Source: Lysobacter sp. TY2-98
Lineage (GTDB): Bacteria > Pseudomonadota > Gammaproteobacteria > Xanthomonadales > Xanthomonadaceae
Assembly (NCBI RefSeq): GCF_003367355.1
Contig: NZ_CP031413.1
Span: forward strand, 2,212,921-2,276,920
Reading direction: 5' to 3'
Length of the DNA: 64,000 nt
Of the stretch, positions 55,795 to 64,000 are shown in pieces (position 1 is the stretch's first letter; each line of letters starts with the position of its first letter). The translations under genes and the position numbers were made by a program. The notes under the pieces are model-generated. The model was not told the DNA's origin. It did not search any database and saw nothing but the letters and a program-made list of their open reading frames with translations.

Positions 55795-56614
55795 TGCGGA
55801 AGCCGAGGATGATCGAGGCGAAGCTGACACCGCGAGCTGCACCGCTGATGTTCATGCGGACGGTCGTCGGCTTCTTGAAGAACTCGGTCACCTGCGCATC
55901 GCTGAGGCCGAACGTGTCCGTCAGCGTGCGGCGGTTGATGAAGCCGGCGATGCAGACCGCCGAATCGCGGTAACGCTCGGTGATCGTGGTGCCCGGCGGC
56001 AGCGGCACCTGGTAGATCTCGGACGAGGTCATGCTGGTGGTCAGGTGACCGTTGAACGGTGCGCCCGTGGTCGGGTCGATCAGCGACGGATCGGCGAGCA
56101 CCGGGTTCTCAATCGTCAGCGTTGGGTTGTAACGCAGGAGCGACACCGCGTTCGCCGCGGTCGGATTCGAGTACGTGACGTTGATCACCGGCGACAGCCA
56201 GTAGCACATCAGCGACTTGGTCGCCTTGCCCGGCAGGCTGATGTGCGCCATATCGGTGAAGCTGAAATTGGTCGTCGAACCCGGCGCAGGGTTGATGACC
56301 TGGCAGGGCTCGGTGCTCGCCGGGTCGCAGGCGCTGTCGAGCGTGACGACCGACTGGGTCAGGCCCAGCCAAGTGAGATTGCGGCCGAAGGAATCGACAT
56401 CACCGACGTCGTCGACCGTCACCGCGGCGGCGGCCATGGTTGGCGTGGCGGCGCTCTTGTGGCCGCGCGTCAGGCTCAGCGCGCGCTTGCTCGGCAGCAG
56501 GTCCAGTCCGCGGCGTTCGGTCTCGTTCTTGCGCGGCGCCGCGGCTGCCGTGGAAAGCAGGGCGCCCGCCAGAACGAGCGCGAGAACTGAAACGGTCGGC
56601 GTGACACGTGCCAT
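55781..56614 (-). CDS. secreted hypothetical protein
   Basis: The 277-residue protein starts at ATG 56614, which has GGAGGG seven bases upstream. Residues 1-26 are a clear signal peptide ending TAAAA. The mature part is rich in Thr, Ser, Asn and Pro, with beta-like segments (LTWLGLTQSVVTLDSACD, FSFTDMAHISLPGKATKSLMCYWLSPVINVTYSN, LRYNPTLTIENPVLADP) and a few cysteines that could form disulfides. It ends with MNISGAARGVSFASIILGFRIIGD. It may be periplasmic or extracellular. I do not recognise a family. It follows the EamA gene by 74 bases on the same strand. Confidence 0.8.
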   Translation of the reverse strand: MARVTPTVSVLALVLAGALLSTAAAAPRKNETERRGLDLLPSKRALSLTRGHKSAATPTMAAAAVTVDDVGDVDSFGRNLTWLGLTQSVVTLDSACDPASTEPCQVINPAPGSTTNFSFTDMAHISLPGKATKSLMCYWLSPVINVTYSNPTAANAVSLLRYNPTLTIENPVLADPSLIDPTTGAPFNGHLTTSMTSSEIYQVPLPPGTTITERYRDSAVCIAGFINRRTLTDTFGLSDAQVTEFFKKPTTVRMNISGAARGVSFASIILGFRIIGD

Positions 56615-56688
56615 GACATCCCCTCCGTGAGTTGTGGAGCGCGGAGGATGAACCTGTGACGGAGCGCACAAGCGGCCGTCCGTCGGCT

Positions 56689-57576
56689 TCACGGGGTCGT
56701 AACGATTTCCACCTCCGCGGCGCGCACGCGCTCACGCCGCAGCAGGTACAGGCCGCTGGCGACGATGATCGCCGCACCGACCCACGTCATCGCATCGGGC
56801 AGCACACCCCACAACGTCGCGTCGAGGATCACGCCCCAGACCAGCGCGGTGTATTCGAGCGGCGCGATCAACGACGCCTCCCCCAGGCGGAACGCTTCGG
56901 TCACCGCGTACTGGCCGATGCCACCGGCGACGCCCACGCCGACGATCACCGCGAAGTCCGCGCTGCGCACCGGTTGCCACTCCGGAATCGCGAGCACGCC
57001 CGCGCCCGTCGCCATCATCACCAGCAGCCACACCATCATGGCCTGCGTGCTGTCGGTGCGCGCGAGGATGCGCACGCTGATCGCGCTGACGGCGTACATC
57101 GTGGCGGCGAGCAGCACGGCCAGCGCTGCGATGCTGACGACGCCTTCGCCGGTGGGACGCAGCAGCACCAGCGTGCCGAGCAGGCCGACGCCGATCGCCG
57201 TCCAGCGTCGCGGCCCCACGCGCTCGCCCAGCAACGGCACCGACAGCGCGGTGACGATGAGCGGCGCGACGAAGAAGATCGAATAGGCCGTCGACAACGG
57301 CAGCGTTTTCAGCGCATGCACGAACGACGCCATCATGGCCACGCCCATCGCGCCGCGCAGCAGGTGCAGCGGCCAACGCACGCGCAGCAAGGGGGCGACG
57401 CCACCGCGATGCAGCGCCCACGCCAGCACGAACGGCAGCGAGGCGGCGCCGCGCAGCGCCGCGACCTGGAAGGCCGGGTAGTGCGTGCTGAGCTGCTTGA
57501 GGCCTGCGTCCATCAGCGAAAAGCTGGCGACGGCGAGCAACATCATCAGCACGGCGCGGGACGGACGGATCGGCAT
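56689..57576 (-). CDS. EamA/DMT-superfamily transporter
   Basis: The 295-residue protein has about ten membrane helices in two EamA repeats (RAVLMMLLAVASFSLMDAGLKQLS... and ALAVLLAATMYAVSAISVRIL...). The drug/metabolite transporter superfamily exports small metabolites; the substrate is unknown. AGGA is seven bases before ATG 57576. It follows the small membrane protein by 36 bases and is probably co-transcribed with it. Confidence 0.92.
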   Translation of the reverse strand: MPIRPSRAVLMMLLAVASFSLMDAGLKQLSTHYPAFQVAALRGAASLPFVLAWALHRGGVAPLLRVRWPLHLLRGAMGVAMMASFVHALKTLPLSTAYSIFFVAPLIVTALSVPLLGERVGPRRWTAIGVGLLGTLVLLRPTGEGVVSIAALAVLLAATMYAVSAISVRILARTDSTQAMMVWLLVMMATGAGVLAIPEWQPVRSADFAVIVGVGVAGGIGQYAVTEAFRLGEASLIAPLEYTALVWGVILDATLWGVLPDAMTWVGAAIIVASGLYLLRRERVRAAEVEIVTTP

Positions 57577-57612
57577 CGGCGGTTCCTGCACGGGAACGCG
57601 CACGATGCGGTG

Positions 57613-58125
57613 CTACGTGCCCCCGTGCAACCGCGCGAACCGTCGCAGCCGCGCGCGCAGCACCAGCGCGTGCGCCAGCGGATAGCCGCCGAGTAATCCC
57701 GCGAGCATCGGCAGCGTGGTGCGCATGTCCGCGGGCAGCATCGCCAGCCCGCCGGCGGTCGACAGCGCGGCGCGCAGCAGCACCGCGACAGCGAGCAGCA
57801 CCATGAAGAGCCGATGCGGGCGCTGCTCGACGAAGCGCCCCTGCCGTCGCAATTCGGCGGTGGTCGCGGCACCCGCGCCGAGCACCAGGCCGACGCCGAG
57901 CCCCCAGGCGAGCGCGGTGACTGCGTCCGGATGACGCCAGGCCGCGACCGCGAACGCGACCAGCACCGCGATCGTGAGCATCAACGCGCGCAGCGTCAGC
58001 GGCGGTCCGAACACCGGCTGCCAGACCGGACGCCGGAACGGTCGACGCACGAGCCCCACCACCCCGAGCACGATGCCCAGCGCCACCACGGCCACCAGCA
58101 GGGCAAGGGCGATCAGCAGCGGCAT
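57613..58125 (-). CDS. four-helix membrane protein of unknown function
   Basis: The 170-residue protein has four hydrophobic segments: LLIALALLVAVVALGIVLGVVGL, LTIAVLVAFAVAAW with ALAWGLGVGLVLGAG, LFMVLLAVAVLLRAAL, and LPMLAGLLGGYPLAHALVL. Short Arg-rich loops lie on the likely cytoplasmic side. It is the first of three minus-strand genes (membrane protein, EamA, secreted protein). I do not recognise a family. Confidence 0.8.
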   Translation of the reverse strand: MPLLIALALLVAVVALGIVLGVVGLVRRPFRRPVWQPVFGPPLTLRALMLTIAVLVAFAVAAWRHPDAVTALAWGLGVGLVLGAGAATTAELRRQGRFVEQRPHRLFMVLLAVAVLLRAALSTAGGLAMLPADMRTTLPMLAGLLGGYPLAHALVLRARLRRFARLHGGT

Positions 58126-58240
58126 GACGCGGCGTGTCGGCGGGATTCGGCGCGATCCATGCCGCGAGCATCGCGCCGCGCGTGTCGTCGTCGCGCGACC
58201 GCTGCGCTAACCTGTGGCCGCTTTTTTTGGGAAATCCGCC

Positions 58241-58723
58241 ATGCCTTCGTTCGATATCGTCTCCGAAGTCGACAGCCACGAGCTCACCAACGCCATCGAC
58301 CAGGCCAACCGCGAACTCTCCACGCGCTTCGATTTCAAGGGCGTGGACGCGAAGTTCGAGCTCGACGGCGAGACGATCAACCTCTCCGCGCCGAGCGAAT
58401 TCCAGCTCAAGCAGCTCAGCGACATCCTGCGCGCGCGCCTGATCGCACGCGGCATCGACGCCCGCTGCCTGGAGTTCAAGGACGTGCTGACGAATGTGGC
58501 GGGCGCCCGTCAGCAAGTCGTGGTCAAGCAGGGCATCGAGCGCGAGCTCGCGAAGAAGATCCAGACCGCGATCAAGGACGCCAAGCTCAAGGTCGACAGC
58601 CAGATCAACGGTGACAAGCTGCGCGTCACCGGCAAGAAGCGTGATGATCTGCAGACGGCGATCGCGCTGCTGCGCGCCGCCGAATTCGAGCGCCCGCTGC
58701 AGTTCGACAACTTCCGCGACTGA
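58241..58723 (+). CDS. YajQ family nucleotide (cyclic-di-GMP)-binding protein
   Basis: The 160-residue protein matches YajQ over its length: MPSFDIVSEVDSHELTNAIDQANRELSTRFDFKGVDAKFEL, two ferredoxin-like domains, and the C-terminal INGDKLRVTGKKRDDLQTAIALLRA...PLQFDNFRD. In Xanthomonas a homologue binds cyclic di-GMP and controls virulence genes together with a transcription factor. The ATG 58241 gives the standard start. The next gene starts directly after its stop. Confidence 0.96.
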   Translation: MPSFDIVSEVDSHELTNAIDQANRELSTRFDFKGVDAKFELDGETINLSAPSEFQLKQLSDILRARLIARGIDARCLEFKDVLTNVAGARQQVVVKQGIERELAKKIQTAIKDAKLKVDSQINGDKLRVTGKKRDDLQTAIALLRAAEFERPLQFDNFRD

Positions 58724-59275
58724 GTGGACGCCGAGCCCGCCGAAATCGCCGCGACGCGCCGCTGGCTGGAGCGTGCGGTGATCGGGCTGAATCTGTGTCC
58801 GTTCGCCAAGGCGGTGCACGTGAAGCGCCAGGTGCGCTTCGTGCTCAGCGATGCGCGCGATACCAATGCGTTGCGCGATGAGCTCGAGCGCGAATTGCGC
58901 CTGCTCGAGTCGATCGATGCCGCCGAGATCGACACGACGCTGATCGTGCATCCGCACGTGCTGCAGGACTTTTTCGACTACAACCAGTTCCTCGACGTCG
59001 CCGACGGTTGCGTACGCGAGCTCGGGCTCGAAGGCGATATCCAGGTGGCGAGCTTCCATCCCGACTACGTCTTCGCGGGCGAGGCCGAAGACGATCCGTC
59101 GAACTGCACGAACCGCGCGCCCTACCCCACGCTTCACCTGCTGCGCGAGGCCAGCATCGATCGTGCGGTTGCCGCCTATCCTGATCCCGACGTGATCATC
59201 GAACGCAACATCGCGACGCTGCGGCGTCTGGGCGTCGACGGCTATCGACGCCTGCTCGCTGACGATCAGGCCTGA
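58724..59275 (+). CDS. DUF1415 protein
   Basis: The 183-residue cytoplasmic protein has the DUF1415 pattern: ATRRWLERAVIGLNLCPFAKAV near the N-terminus, TTLIVHPHVLQDFFDYNQFLDVADGCVRELGLEGDIQVASFHPDYVFAGE and a NRAPYPTLHLLREASID segment. Function is unknown; the conserved Cys, His and Asp residues suggest an enzyme. It uses a GTG start immediately after the YajQ stop, so translation is coupled. It overlaps the end of rsuA on the other strand by ten bases. Confidence 0.92.
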   Translation: MDAEPAEIAATRRWLERAVIGLNLCPFAKAVHVKRQVRFVLSDARDTNALRDELERELRLLESIDAAEIDTTLIVHPHVLQDFFDYNQFLDVADGCVRELGLEGDIQVASFHPDYVFAGEAEDDPSNCTNRAPYPTLHLLREASIDRAVAAYPDPDVIIERNIATLRRLGVDGYRRLLADDQA

Positions 59276-59967
59276 AAGATCGCCTCGACGTCGAACGGCG
59301 TCAGCTCGCGCCATTGACCCGACGGCAGGGAACCGAGGTCCAGCGCCCCGATACGCGAGCGATGCAGTGCATCGACGTGATTGCCGACCGCGGCGAACAT
59401 GCGGCGCACCTGGTGGTAGCGGCCCTCGGTGATCGTGAGCCGCGCGTGGCGTGTGTCGAGCACCTCGAGCGTGGCCGGCGCGAGTGGCGTGGTTTCGTTG
59501 TCCAGCATCAGCGTGCCGCTGGCGAACAGCGCCGCTTCGTCGCCACGCAGGTCGTGCGCGAGCGTGGCCTCGTAGACCTTGGGCACGTGGTGCTTGGGCG
59601 AAATGATCCGGTGCAGCAGCGCGCCGTCGTCGGTCATCAGCAGCAGGCCGCTGGTGTCGCGATCGAGGCGTCCGACCGTCGAGAGCACGGGGTCACGAAC
59701 GCGGAAACGCGGCGGCAGCAGGTCGTAGACGAGGCGGCCGGCATCCTTGGTCGAACAGGTGTAGCCGACCGGCTTGTGCAGCATGAGGATCAGACCGTGG
59801 GGCGGATCGAGCGGCTCGCCGTCGATGCGCACATCGCGCGGGTCGCGCACGTCGTCGGCGTAGAGCACATCGCCTGCCGCGTCGGTGACGAGTCCCTCGC
59901 GGAACATCTGCTGCACCTGCTTGCGCGAGCCGTAACCGAGATTGGCGATGAGGCGCAGCAGTTTCAT
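59266..59967 (-). CDS. rsuA: 16S rRNA pseudouridine synthase RsuA-type
   Basis: RsuA converts U516 of 16S rRNA to pseudouridine. The 233-residue protein has an N-terminal S4 domain (LLRLIANLGYGSRKQVQQMFREGLVT) and a pseudouridine synthase domain with the catalytic Asp in GRLDRDTSGLLLMTDDG, preceded by LHKPVGYTCST, and followed by EGRYHQVRRMFAAVGNHVDALHR. RsuA versus the related RluE/F family is judged by size and context. The ATG 59967 overlaps the rsmC-like stop by four bases, so the two rRNA enzymes are coupled. Confidence 0.9.
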   Translation of the reverse strand: MKLLRLIANLGYGSRKQVQQMFREGLVTDAAGDVLYADDVRDPRDVRIDGEPLDPPHGLILMLHKPVGYTCSTKDAGRLVYDLLPPRFRVRDPVLSTVGRLDRDTSGLLLMTDDGALLHRIISPKHHVPKVYEATLAHDLRGDEAALFASGTLMLDNETTPLAPATLEVLDTRHARLTITEGRYHQVRRMFAAVGNHVDALHRSRIGALDLGSLPSGQWRELTPFDVEAIFQA

Positions 59968-60989
59968 CGGCGCGCCTCGAAGGCCTTGAAGCCTTTCGCA
60001 TCGGCGAGCACGCGCACGTCGCGGAACGTACTGGCGAGCGTCGCCTCGTACGGCAGATGGCGATTGGCGACCATGAAGAAGCGCCCGCCCGGATTCAGCG
60101 CCGCAGCCGCGACTTCGATGAAGCGGCGGCCGAGATCGGGTCGATCCGTACGATCGTCCGCATGGAAGGGCGGATTGCTGACGATCACATCGAAGCGCGC
60201 ATCGAGGCCGGCGGTGACGTCGGCCCAGTGCGTGTCGACGGCGACGCGCGGCGCGAAGCGCGCGAGATTGCGCGACAGCAGTGGCAGTGCGCGGTGTTGC
60301 GCCTCGTAGGCATCGAGCGTGGTGATGCCGGGATTGCGGGACAGCAGCTCGATCGCGAGATACCCCCACCCCGCACCGAGATCGGCTGCACGACCGGCCA
60401 GGTCGCTGGGCAGGTGCGCGGCCAACAGTGCGGACGCGACGTCGATGCGATCCCAGGCGAACAGCCCGGGGCGGCTCTCTACATCACCATCGAGAATCGC
60501 GCGCGGCGCATCGAGGGTGAGCCAGGCATCGACCCGCGCATCGTCGACATGACCGGGCTGCGTCCACGCGACGCGGCATTTGTGTTTGCTCAGCACGCCG
60601 ACATCACCGGCGAGTGCGGCGAGGTCGTCCTGCATCGAGCGTGCGCCCGCGTTGTTGGCGGCGCAGGCGACGACGCGCCCGGTGTCGCCCGCCAATCGCA
60701 TCGCGCGCGCGAGCACCGCCCGCGCCTGCTCGCGCTGACGCGGAGGCAACACCAGCACGGTTGCGAAGTTCGCCGGTGGTACCAGTTCGTCGGCGACCAC
60801 CGCGAACCCCGCGCGTTCCAGCGCCGTCGCGGCCGGCCGGTAGTCCTGCTCGCAGGTCAGGCCCGCCTGCGCCCAGCGCTGCAACGCGGGGCCGGAGCGC
60901 GCGCCCAGAAAAGCCGCGCCCTGCGGGGGCGGCAACAGGCCCTCGTCGAACGGCAGGAACAGGGCATCGAGGGCCGGGTCGGCGTGCAC
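59964..60989 (-). CDS. RsmC-like 16S rRNA (guanine-N2) methyltransferase
   Basis: The 341-residue protein has the two-domain layout of RsmC (E. coli 343), which methylates G1207 of 16S rRNA. The N-terminal half is a degenerate methyltransferase. The C-terminal half has the SAM loop AADLGAGWGYLAIELLSRNPG and the target motif VSNPPFHADDRTDRPDLGRRFIE, typical of N2-guanine methyltransferases. It starts with GTG 60989 and overlaps rsuA by four bases. The exact target (RsmC or RlmG) is not proven. Confidence 0.88.
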   Translation of the reverse strand: MHADPALDALFLPFDEGLLPPPQGAAFLGARSGPALQRWAQAGLTCEQDYRPAATALERAGFAVVADELVPPANFATVLVLPPRQREQARAVLARAMRLAGDTGRVVACAANNAGARSMQDDLAALAGDVGVLSKHKCRVAWTQPGHVDDARVDAWLTLDAPRAILDGDVESRPGLFAWDRIDVASALLAAHLPSDLAGRAADLGAGWGYLAIELLSRNPGITTLDAYEAQHRALPLLSRNLARFAPRVAVDTHWADVTAGLDARFDVIVSNPPFHADDRTDRPDLGRRFIEVAAAALNPGGRFFMVANRHLPYEATLASTFRDVRVLADAKGFKAFEARR

Positions 60990-61114
60990 GGCGGGGGTCC
61001 GGGGCGGCGCGACAGTCTAGAGCCTGTCCGGATCGCGCCGCCGCAACGCCCGCTTCATCGCGGGCGAACGAGCCCCGGCCCAGTCTGGTCCCATTCCATC
61101 CAACCGGAGGCGAC

Positions 61115-61375
61115 ATGATCCGTGCACTCTTCGTCGGGGGCGTGGTCGACAACAGCGAAATGGACCTGGATGGTCCGCATCCCCCGAAGCATTACCCGGA
61201 GAACACGGGCGGTGGCGCGTCGCGCTACAGCCTCCGCCAGGTCGGCACGACGGACGATCGCGTGGTCTACGCGGTGTACGGCGCGCCCGATCTCGACGAT
61301 GGTTTCGTCGAACGCGTCGCGGGCGAGCGCGATTACGCGCGCCGCTTCGCCGCGAAAGTGCAGACGGTGCACTGA
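61115..61375 (+). CDS. small hypothetical protein
   Basis: The 86-residue cytoplasmic protein has a GGAGG five bases before its ATG. It begins IRALFVGGVVDNSEMDLDG, has a Pro/Gly-rich turn (HPPKHYPENTGGGASRYSLRQ) and then a YAVYGAPDLDDGFVERVAGERDYARRFAAKV helix. It converges with the M23 peptidase gene four bases away. I do not recognise a family. Confidence 0.75.
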   Translation: MIRALFVGGVVDNSEMDLDGPHPPKHYPENTGGGASRYSLRQVGTTDDRVVYAVYGAPDLDDGFVERVAGERDYARRFAAKVQTVH

Positions 61376-61379
61376 CGCG

Positions 61380-62039
61380 CTACTGCGCGAGCAGCGGATA
61401 CGGATTCGTCGGCGTCGATTTCCACCACTGCTTGTCCGGCCCCAGGTCGCCCACCGAGAAATGCAGGTGCGGCGCTTCGGGGCTGGCGTCGCCCGTGCTG
61501 CCGACGTAGCCGATCACCTGCCCCTGCTTGAGCGCCTGGCCTTCGACGAGGCCGGGCGCGTAGCTCTGCAGGTGCGCGTAGTAGTAGACGCGGCGGCCGT
61601 CCGGATCGAACTGGTAGATCGTCAGCCCGCCGAGCTTGCTGGTGAACAGCTTGGCGACCGGGCCGTCGACCGCGGCAAGTACCGGCGTGCCGGCCGGCGC
61701 CATGATGTCGATCGCCTCGTGCAGGCGGCCGGCCGCGCGACTCTGCGTGTAGGTGTCGACCAGCTGCGACCGCTGGATGCCGGCGACGGGAATGATCAGG
61801 CCGCTCGAGGTCACGACGGGCGTGCTTGCCGGGCTCGCGGGGGCCGCTGCCACGGGCGCTGCGGACGGCGCGCTTGAAGCGGCCGTCGTGGGCGACGCGG
61901 TCGCCGCGACGGGCACGGCCCCATTTGACGCTACGGCAGCGGTCGACGGACACGGCGTGACCGCCGGACGTGCGTAATACCAGGCGACGTTGGCGCCCAG
62001 CAGCGCGCCGATCACGAATACAAGCAAGTAACGAAGCAT
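61380..62039 (-). CDS. M23 (LytM) family metallopeptidase
   Basis: The 219-residue protein has an N-terminal membrane anchor or signal (YLLVFVIGALLGANVAWYY), a Ala/Pro/Ser/Thr linker to about residue 75, and a LytM domain. Zinc ligands are His107 and Asp111 (RLHEAIDIMAPAGTPVLA) and the HxH in PHLHFS near residue 190. M23 enzymes cut peptidoglycan cross-links or act as amidase activators when a ligand is missing; here the ligands are present, so it may be active. AGGAGG is eight bases before ATG 62039. It acts in the periplasm. Confidence 0.93.
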   Translation of the reverse strand: MLRYLLVFVIGALLGANVAWYYARPAVTPCPSTAAVASNGAVPVAATASPTTAASSAPSAAPVAAAPASPASTPVVTSSGLIIPVAGIQRSQLVDTYTQSRAAGRLHEAIDIMAPAGTPVLAAVDGPVAKLFTSKLGGLTIYQFDPDGRRVYYYAHLQSYAPGLVEGQALKQGQVIGYVGSTGDASPEAPHLHFSVGDLGPDKQWWKSTPTNPYPLLAQ

Positions 62040-62159
62040 GCGGAGGACCTCCTGCCGCTGATGCTGCTGAGCGGCCGTTCTCGCCCGCGTGAAGCCGCTT
62101 CGTTCACCGCGGTTTGTCGCGGCGCCGCCGAGCATGGCCCCACTCCAGGAGACCGCGAC

Positions 62160-62516
62160 ATGCGCATCGCCCCCCGCGTCTACACCGCCCAGCCGGACAT
62201 CGACCGCCTGCAGGCCATAGCGCTTGAACTGCCGAACGACGAGCACGTGCAGGTCACGCTCGACGATGGCCGCGTCTTCACCGGCATCGTCGCCGCGCGG
62301 CCGATCACCCAGCAGTTCTACGACGCGAACGGCGACGAGGGCACCAACGGCGCGGTGCGGCTGGAGCAGTCGGCGCTCGAACATCCGGAAGACGCGCGCT
62401 GGGTCGACCTCTATCTCGACCAGATCGTCGAAGTGCGCCACCTCGACCGCGACGAACCGGGCGCGCGGCATCCCCTCCACAGCGCGAACAACGGGCCGTG
62501 GTCGCGCAGCGGATGA
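62160..62516 (+). CDS. DUF3247-like protein
   Basis: The 118-residue protein begins MRIAPRVYTAQPDIDRLQAIALELPNDEHVQVTLDDGRVFTGIVAARPITQQFYDANGDEGTNGAVRLEQ, close in style to the DUF3247 family found in Xanthomonadaceae. It appears to form a small beta-barrel. The function is unknown. AGGAG is eight bases before the ATG. It is divergent from the M23 gene. The family assignment rests on memory of the pattern and needs a profile search. Confidence 0.75.
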   Translation: MRIAPRVYTAQPDIDRLQAIALELPNDEHVQVTLDDGRVFTGIVAARPITQQFYDANGDEGTNGAVRLEQSALEHPEDARWVDLYLDQIVEVRHLDRDEPGARHPLHSANNGPWSRSG

Positions 62517-62586
62517 ACAGGCAGCGTTGACGCCTGCTTCACGGTTCCGCGCAAATCCTCCCGCCCCTTATGGCGGAGGGTCCGGG

Positions 62587-63201
62587 ATGTTGATGCAGGC
62601 TGGCGGTTCCGGTGCGGTCGACGGGGCGCTCGTCCACCTGCATCCGATGCTCGACCTGCTGCCGGCGGGTGCCTGCATCTGCGACGTACGCGGCCACATC
62701 ACCCACTGCACGCCCAAGGCGGTCGCGTTGTGGGGCTGCCGTCCCGCTGACGACGGCGTCGGGCCGCGCTGGAGCGGCGCGATGCAACTGTTCGACGAAG
62801 ACGGCCGCCCGATCCCCCACAACGCCTCGCCGCTCGCGCGCGCCGTCAGTGACGGCATCCCGCATCACGGCCGACGCGTGCAGTTCGAACGCCCCGACGG
62901 CAGCCGCCGCCACGCGCTCTGCTACGCCAGCCCGCTGCTCGACGCAAACGGCGCCGTGGTGGGCGGGCTCGACCTGATGGTCGATGTCACCGAACAACAC
63001 CGCGCCGCACAGGCCGAACGTGATCGCGTGCGTACGCAGGGCGAACAGCTCGTGGCGCTCGCCTGCGAGATCCGCGCCAGCCTGACGCCCCTGCGCCGCA
63101 CCGATCGCGAAGCCTCCGCGCGCGCGCTCGACGACCAGCTCCGCCACATCACCCGGCTGGTCGACCGCGTCCTCAACCTCGAGGTCGACGCGGCGGACTG
63201 A
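62587..63201 (+). CDS. PAS-domain protein without kinase core
   Basis: The 204-residue protein has a PAS domain at residues about 15-135 (LPAGACICDVRGHITHCTPKAVALWGC, LFDEDGRPIPHNASPLARAVSDG, GLDLMVDVTEQHRAAQ) followed by a helical region with TQGEQLVALACEIRASLTPLRR. This resembles a HisKA dimerisation helix with no clear His acceptor box, and there is no ATPase domain. It could be a stand-alone sensor partner for the kinase-like gene just downstream. GGAGGG is six bases before the ATG. The real output is unknown. Confidence 0.75.
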   Translation: MLMQAGGSGAVDGALVHLHPMLDLLPAGACICDVRGHITHCTPKAVALWGCRPADDGVGPRWSGAMQLFDEDGRPIPHNASPLARAVSDGIPHHGRRVQFERPDGSRRHALCYASPLLDANGAVVGGLDLMVDVTEQHRAAQAERDRVRTQGEQLVALACEIRASLTPLRRTDREASARALDDQLRHITRLVDRVLNLEVDAAD

Positions 63202-63394
63202 TGGGCGTGCTTGATCTTCGGCCTTCCGCGCTCCACGCTGAGCGCCGGCCGGGCCGCTGTGCCCGGGGACACGCCGGCTGACCCATGGGAGCTTCACGAC
63301 ATCGAGGCGCTTTTCGCGCGCTTCGCGGCCAGGCCGCGTGCCGCTCGCGCGCGCCTGCGACGCTCCCGCATGTTGCCACGCAGCAATCGTCGCA

Positions 63395-64000
63395 ATGAAC
63401 AGCCTGCTCCTCGACCGCCCACTGGACGCCATCGCCTTCGAGGCGACCTTCGCCGATGCGCCCTTCGGCATGGGCTGCGTCGACGCCTGCGCACGCTGGT
63501 TGCACGCGAACACCGCACTGCGCGCGATGTTCGGCGTCGACACACTGCCGTCCTTACGCGCCCTCGCCGGCCCGCAGCAGGCCGCCGCGCTCGATGACCT
63601 GCTCGACGGACGCCGCGCGCGCCTGCGCCTGGAACCCGAGCTGGGCGCGCATCGTCCCGTGCTCGACCTGTCGCCGTTGCGCGAGGCTGACGGGCGCGTC
63701 GTCGGTTTCATCGTGCACGGCGAAGACCGCGCCGCGCAGACGCACGCGACCAGCGAGCGCGACGCCTTCTTCGCCCTCACGCCCGACCTGCTCGCCTTCG
63801 TCGACGCACGCGATCGCCTGCTCGAAGTGAATCCCGCCTGGGAAGCCACGTTGGGCTGGTCCCCGCGCGACCTCGAAGGCCACCGCCTCGACGAATTCGT
63901 GCACGAGGACGACCGCGAGCGCGTGCTCGCGCAGTTCGCCGAAGTCCGCAACGGCACCGTGGTCGACGCCAGCTTCCGCGGGCGCCTGCGTTCGCGTTAC
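63395..64000 (+). CDS. PAS-domain sensor protein, partial (cut by window end)
   Basis: The frame is open from ATG 63395 to the window end, 202 residues. Two PAS-like units are visible: residues about 10-110 (DAPFGMGCVDACARWLHANTALRAMFGV) and about 120-202, ending GRVVDASFRGRLRS-like, with FVDARDRLLEVNPAWEATLGWSPRDLEGHRLDEFVHEDDRERVL. It is likely a PAS histidine kinase or diguanylate cyclase; the output domain is outside the window. There is no strong Shine-Dalgarno near the start, so the true start may differ. Confidence 0.75.
   Translation, partial: MNSLLLDRPLDAIAFEATFADAPFGMGCVDACARWLHANTALRAMFGVDTLPSLRALAGPQQAAALDDLLDGRRARLRLEPELGAHRPVLDLSPLREADGRVVGFIVHGEDRAAQTHATSERDAFFALTPDLLAFVDARDRLLEVNPAWEATLGWSPRDLEGHRLDEFVHEDDRERVLAQFAEVRNGTVVDASFRGRLRSRY

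Noticed and set aside
63200..63280. 26-codon frame overlapping the PAS gene stop (TGATG), a possible leader peptide
   Set aside because: No attenuator-like hairpin follows and there is no residue bias, so it is likely chance.

Overview
The window is one contiguous piece of a GC-rich chromosome that reads as a Lysobacter-like member of the Xanthomonadaceae (Gammaproteobacteria). The reasons are mixed: codon third positions are strongly G/C; the SOS box upstream of imuA fits the TTAG-N6-TACTA form known for LexA in this order; there is a small protein that looks like the DUF3247 family; the E3 of pyruvate dehydrogenase carries its own lipoyl domain; and the content is that of a housekeeping core genome. 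I see no insertion sequence, prophage, CRISPR array, rRNA or convincing tRNA.

Left part (1-21.5 kb). A VIT/VWA secreted protein is cut by the window edge, followed by small unknown proteins, a 1219-residue MASE1/PAS/GAF hybrid histidine kinase, queD, a phasin with a well-formed promoter and terminator, an RND efflux pair (inner-membrane pump plus lipoprotein adaptor, no outer-membrane channel nearby), a free-methionine-sulfoxide reductase, a TfoX C-terminal-domain protein, a cobalamin riboswitch leading into btuB, a GT-C-type membrane glycosyltransferase coupled to a GtrA flippase-like protein, and glmU overlapping a GNAT acetyltransferase.

Middle (21.5-41.5 kb). Six minus-strand genes form one probable operon: HlyD-like adaptor, ATPase, two MacB/FtsX-like permeases, a sigma-54-dependent response regulator and its NtrY-like kinase. 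A near-consensus -24/-12 promoter sits right in front of the adaptor, with palindromes at enhancer distance, which suggests the system activates itself. After glmS come a MerR-TipAS regulator, a FUSC-family gene broken by a frameshift, an aldo/keto reductase, a stand-alone short LOV photoreceptor, and the SOS mutagenesis cassette imuA-imuB-dnaE2 under a LexA box. A VOC protein and a macrodomain deacetylase follow.

Right part (41.5-64 kb). The complete F1Fo ATP synthase operon (atpIBEFHAGDC, minus strand) has a clear promoter and terminator. Next is a pyruvate dehydrogenase operon in which an MscS-type channel gene is tightly inserted between aceF (E2) and lpdA (E3). Then come an OmpW porin, a Nei-like glycosylase with an altered zinc finger and a basic tail, an unknown secreted protein, an EamA transporter, YajQ, DUF1415, the 16S rRNA modifiers RsuA and RsmC, an M23 peptidase, a DUF3247-like protein and two PAS proteins, the last one cut by the right edge.

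The genes mostly belong to unrelated functional units. The best candidates for new biology are the self-contained sigma-54/ABC efflux system, the MscS gene inside the PDH operon, the LOV protein abutting the mutasome, and several promoters placed so close to start codons that leaderless mRNAs are likely. All product names come from reading translated sequence; no database search was possible.
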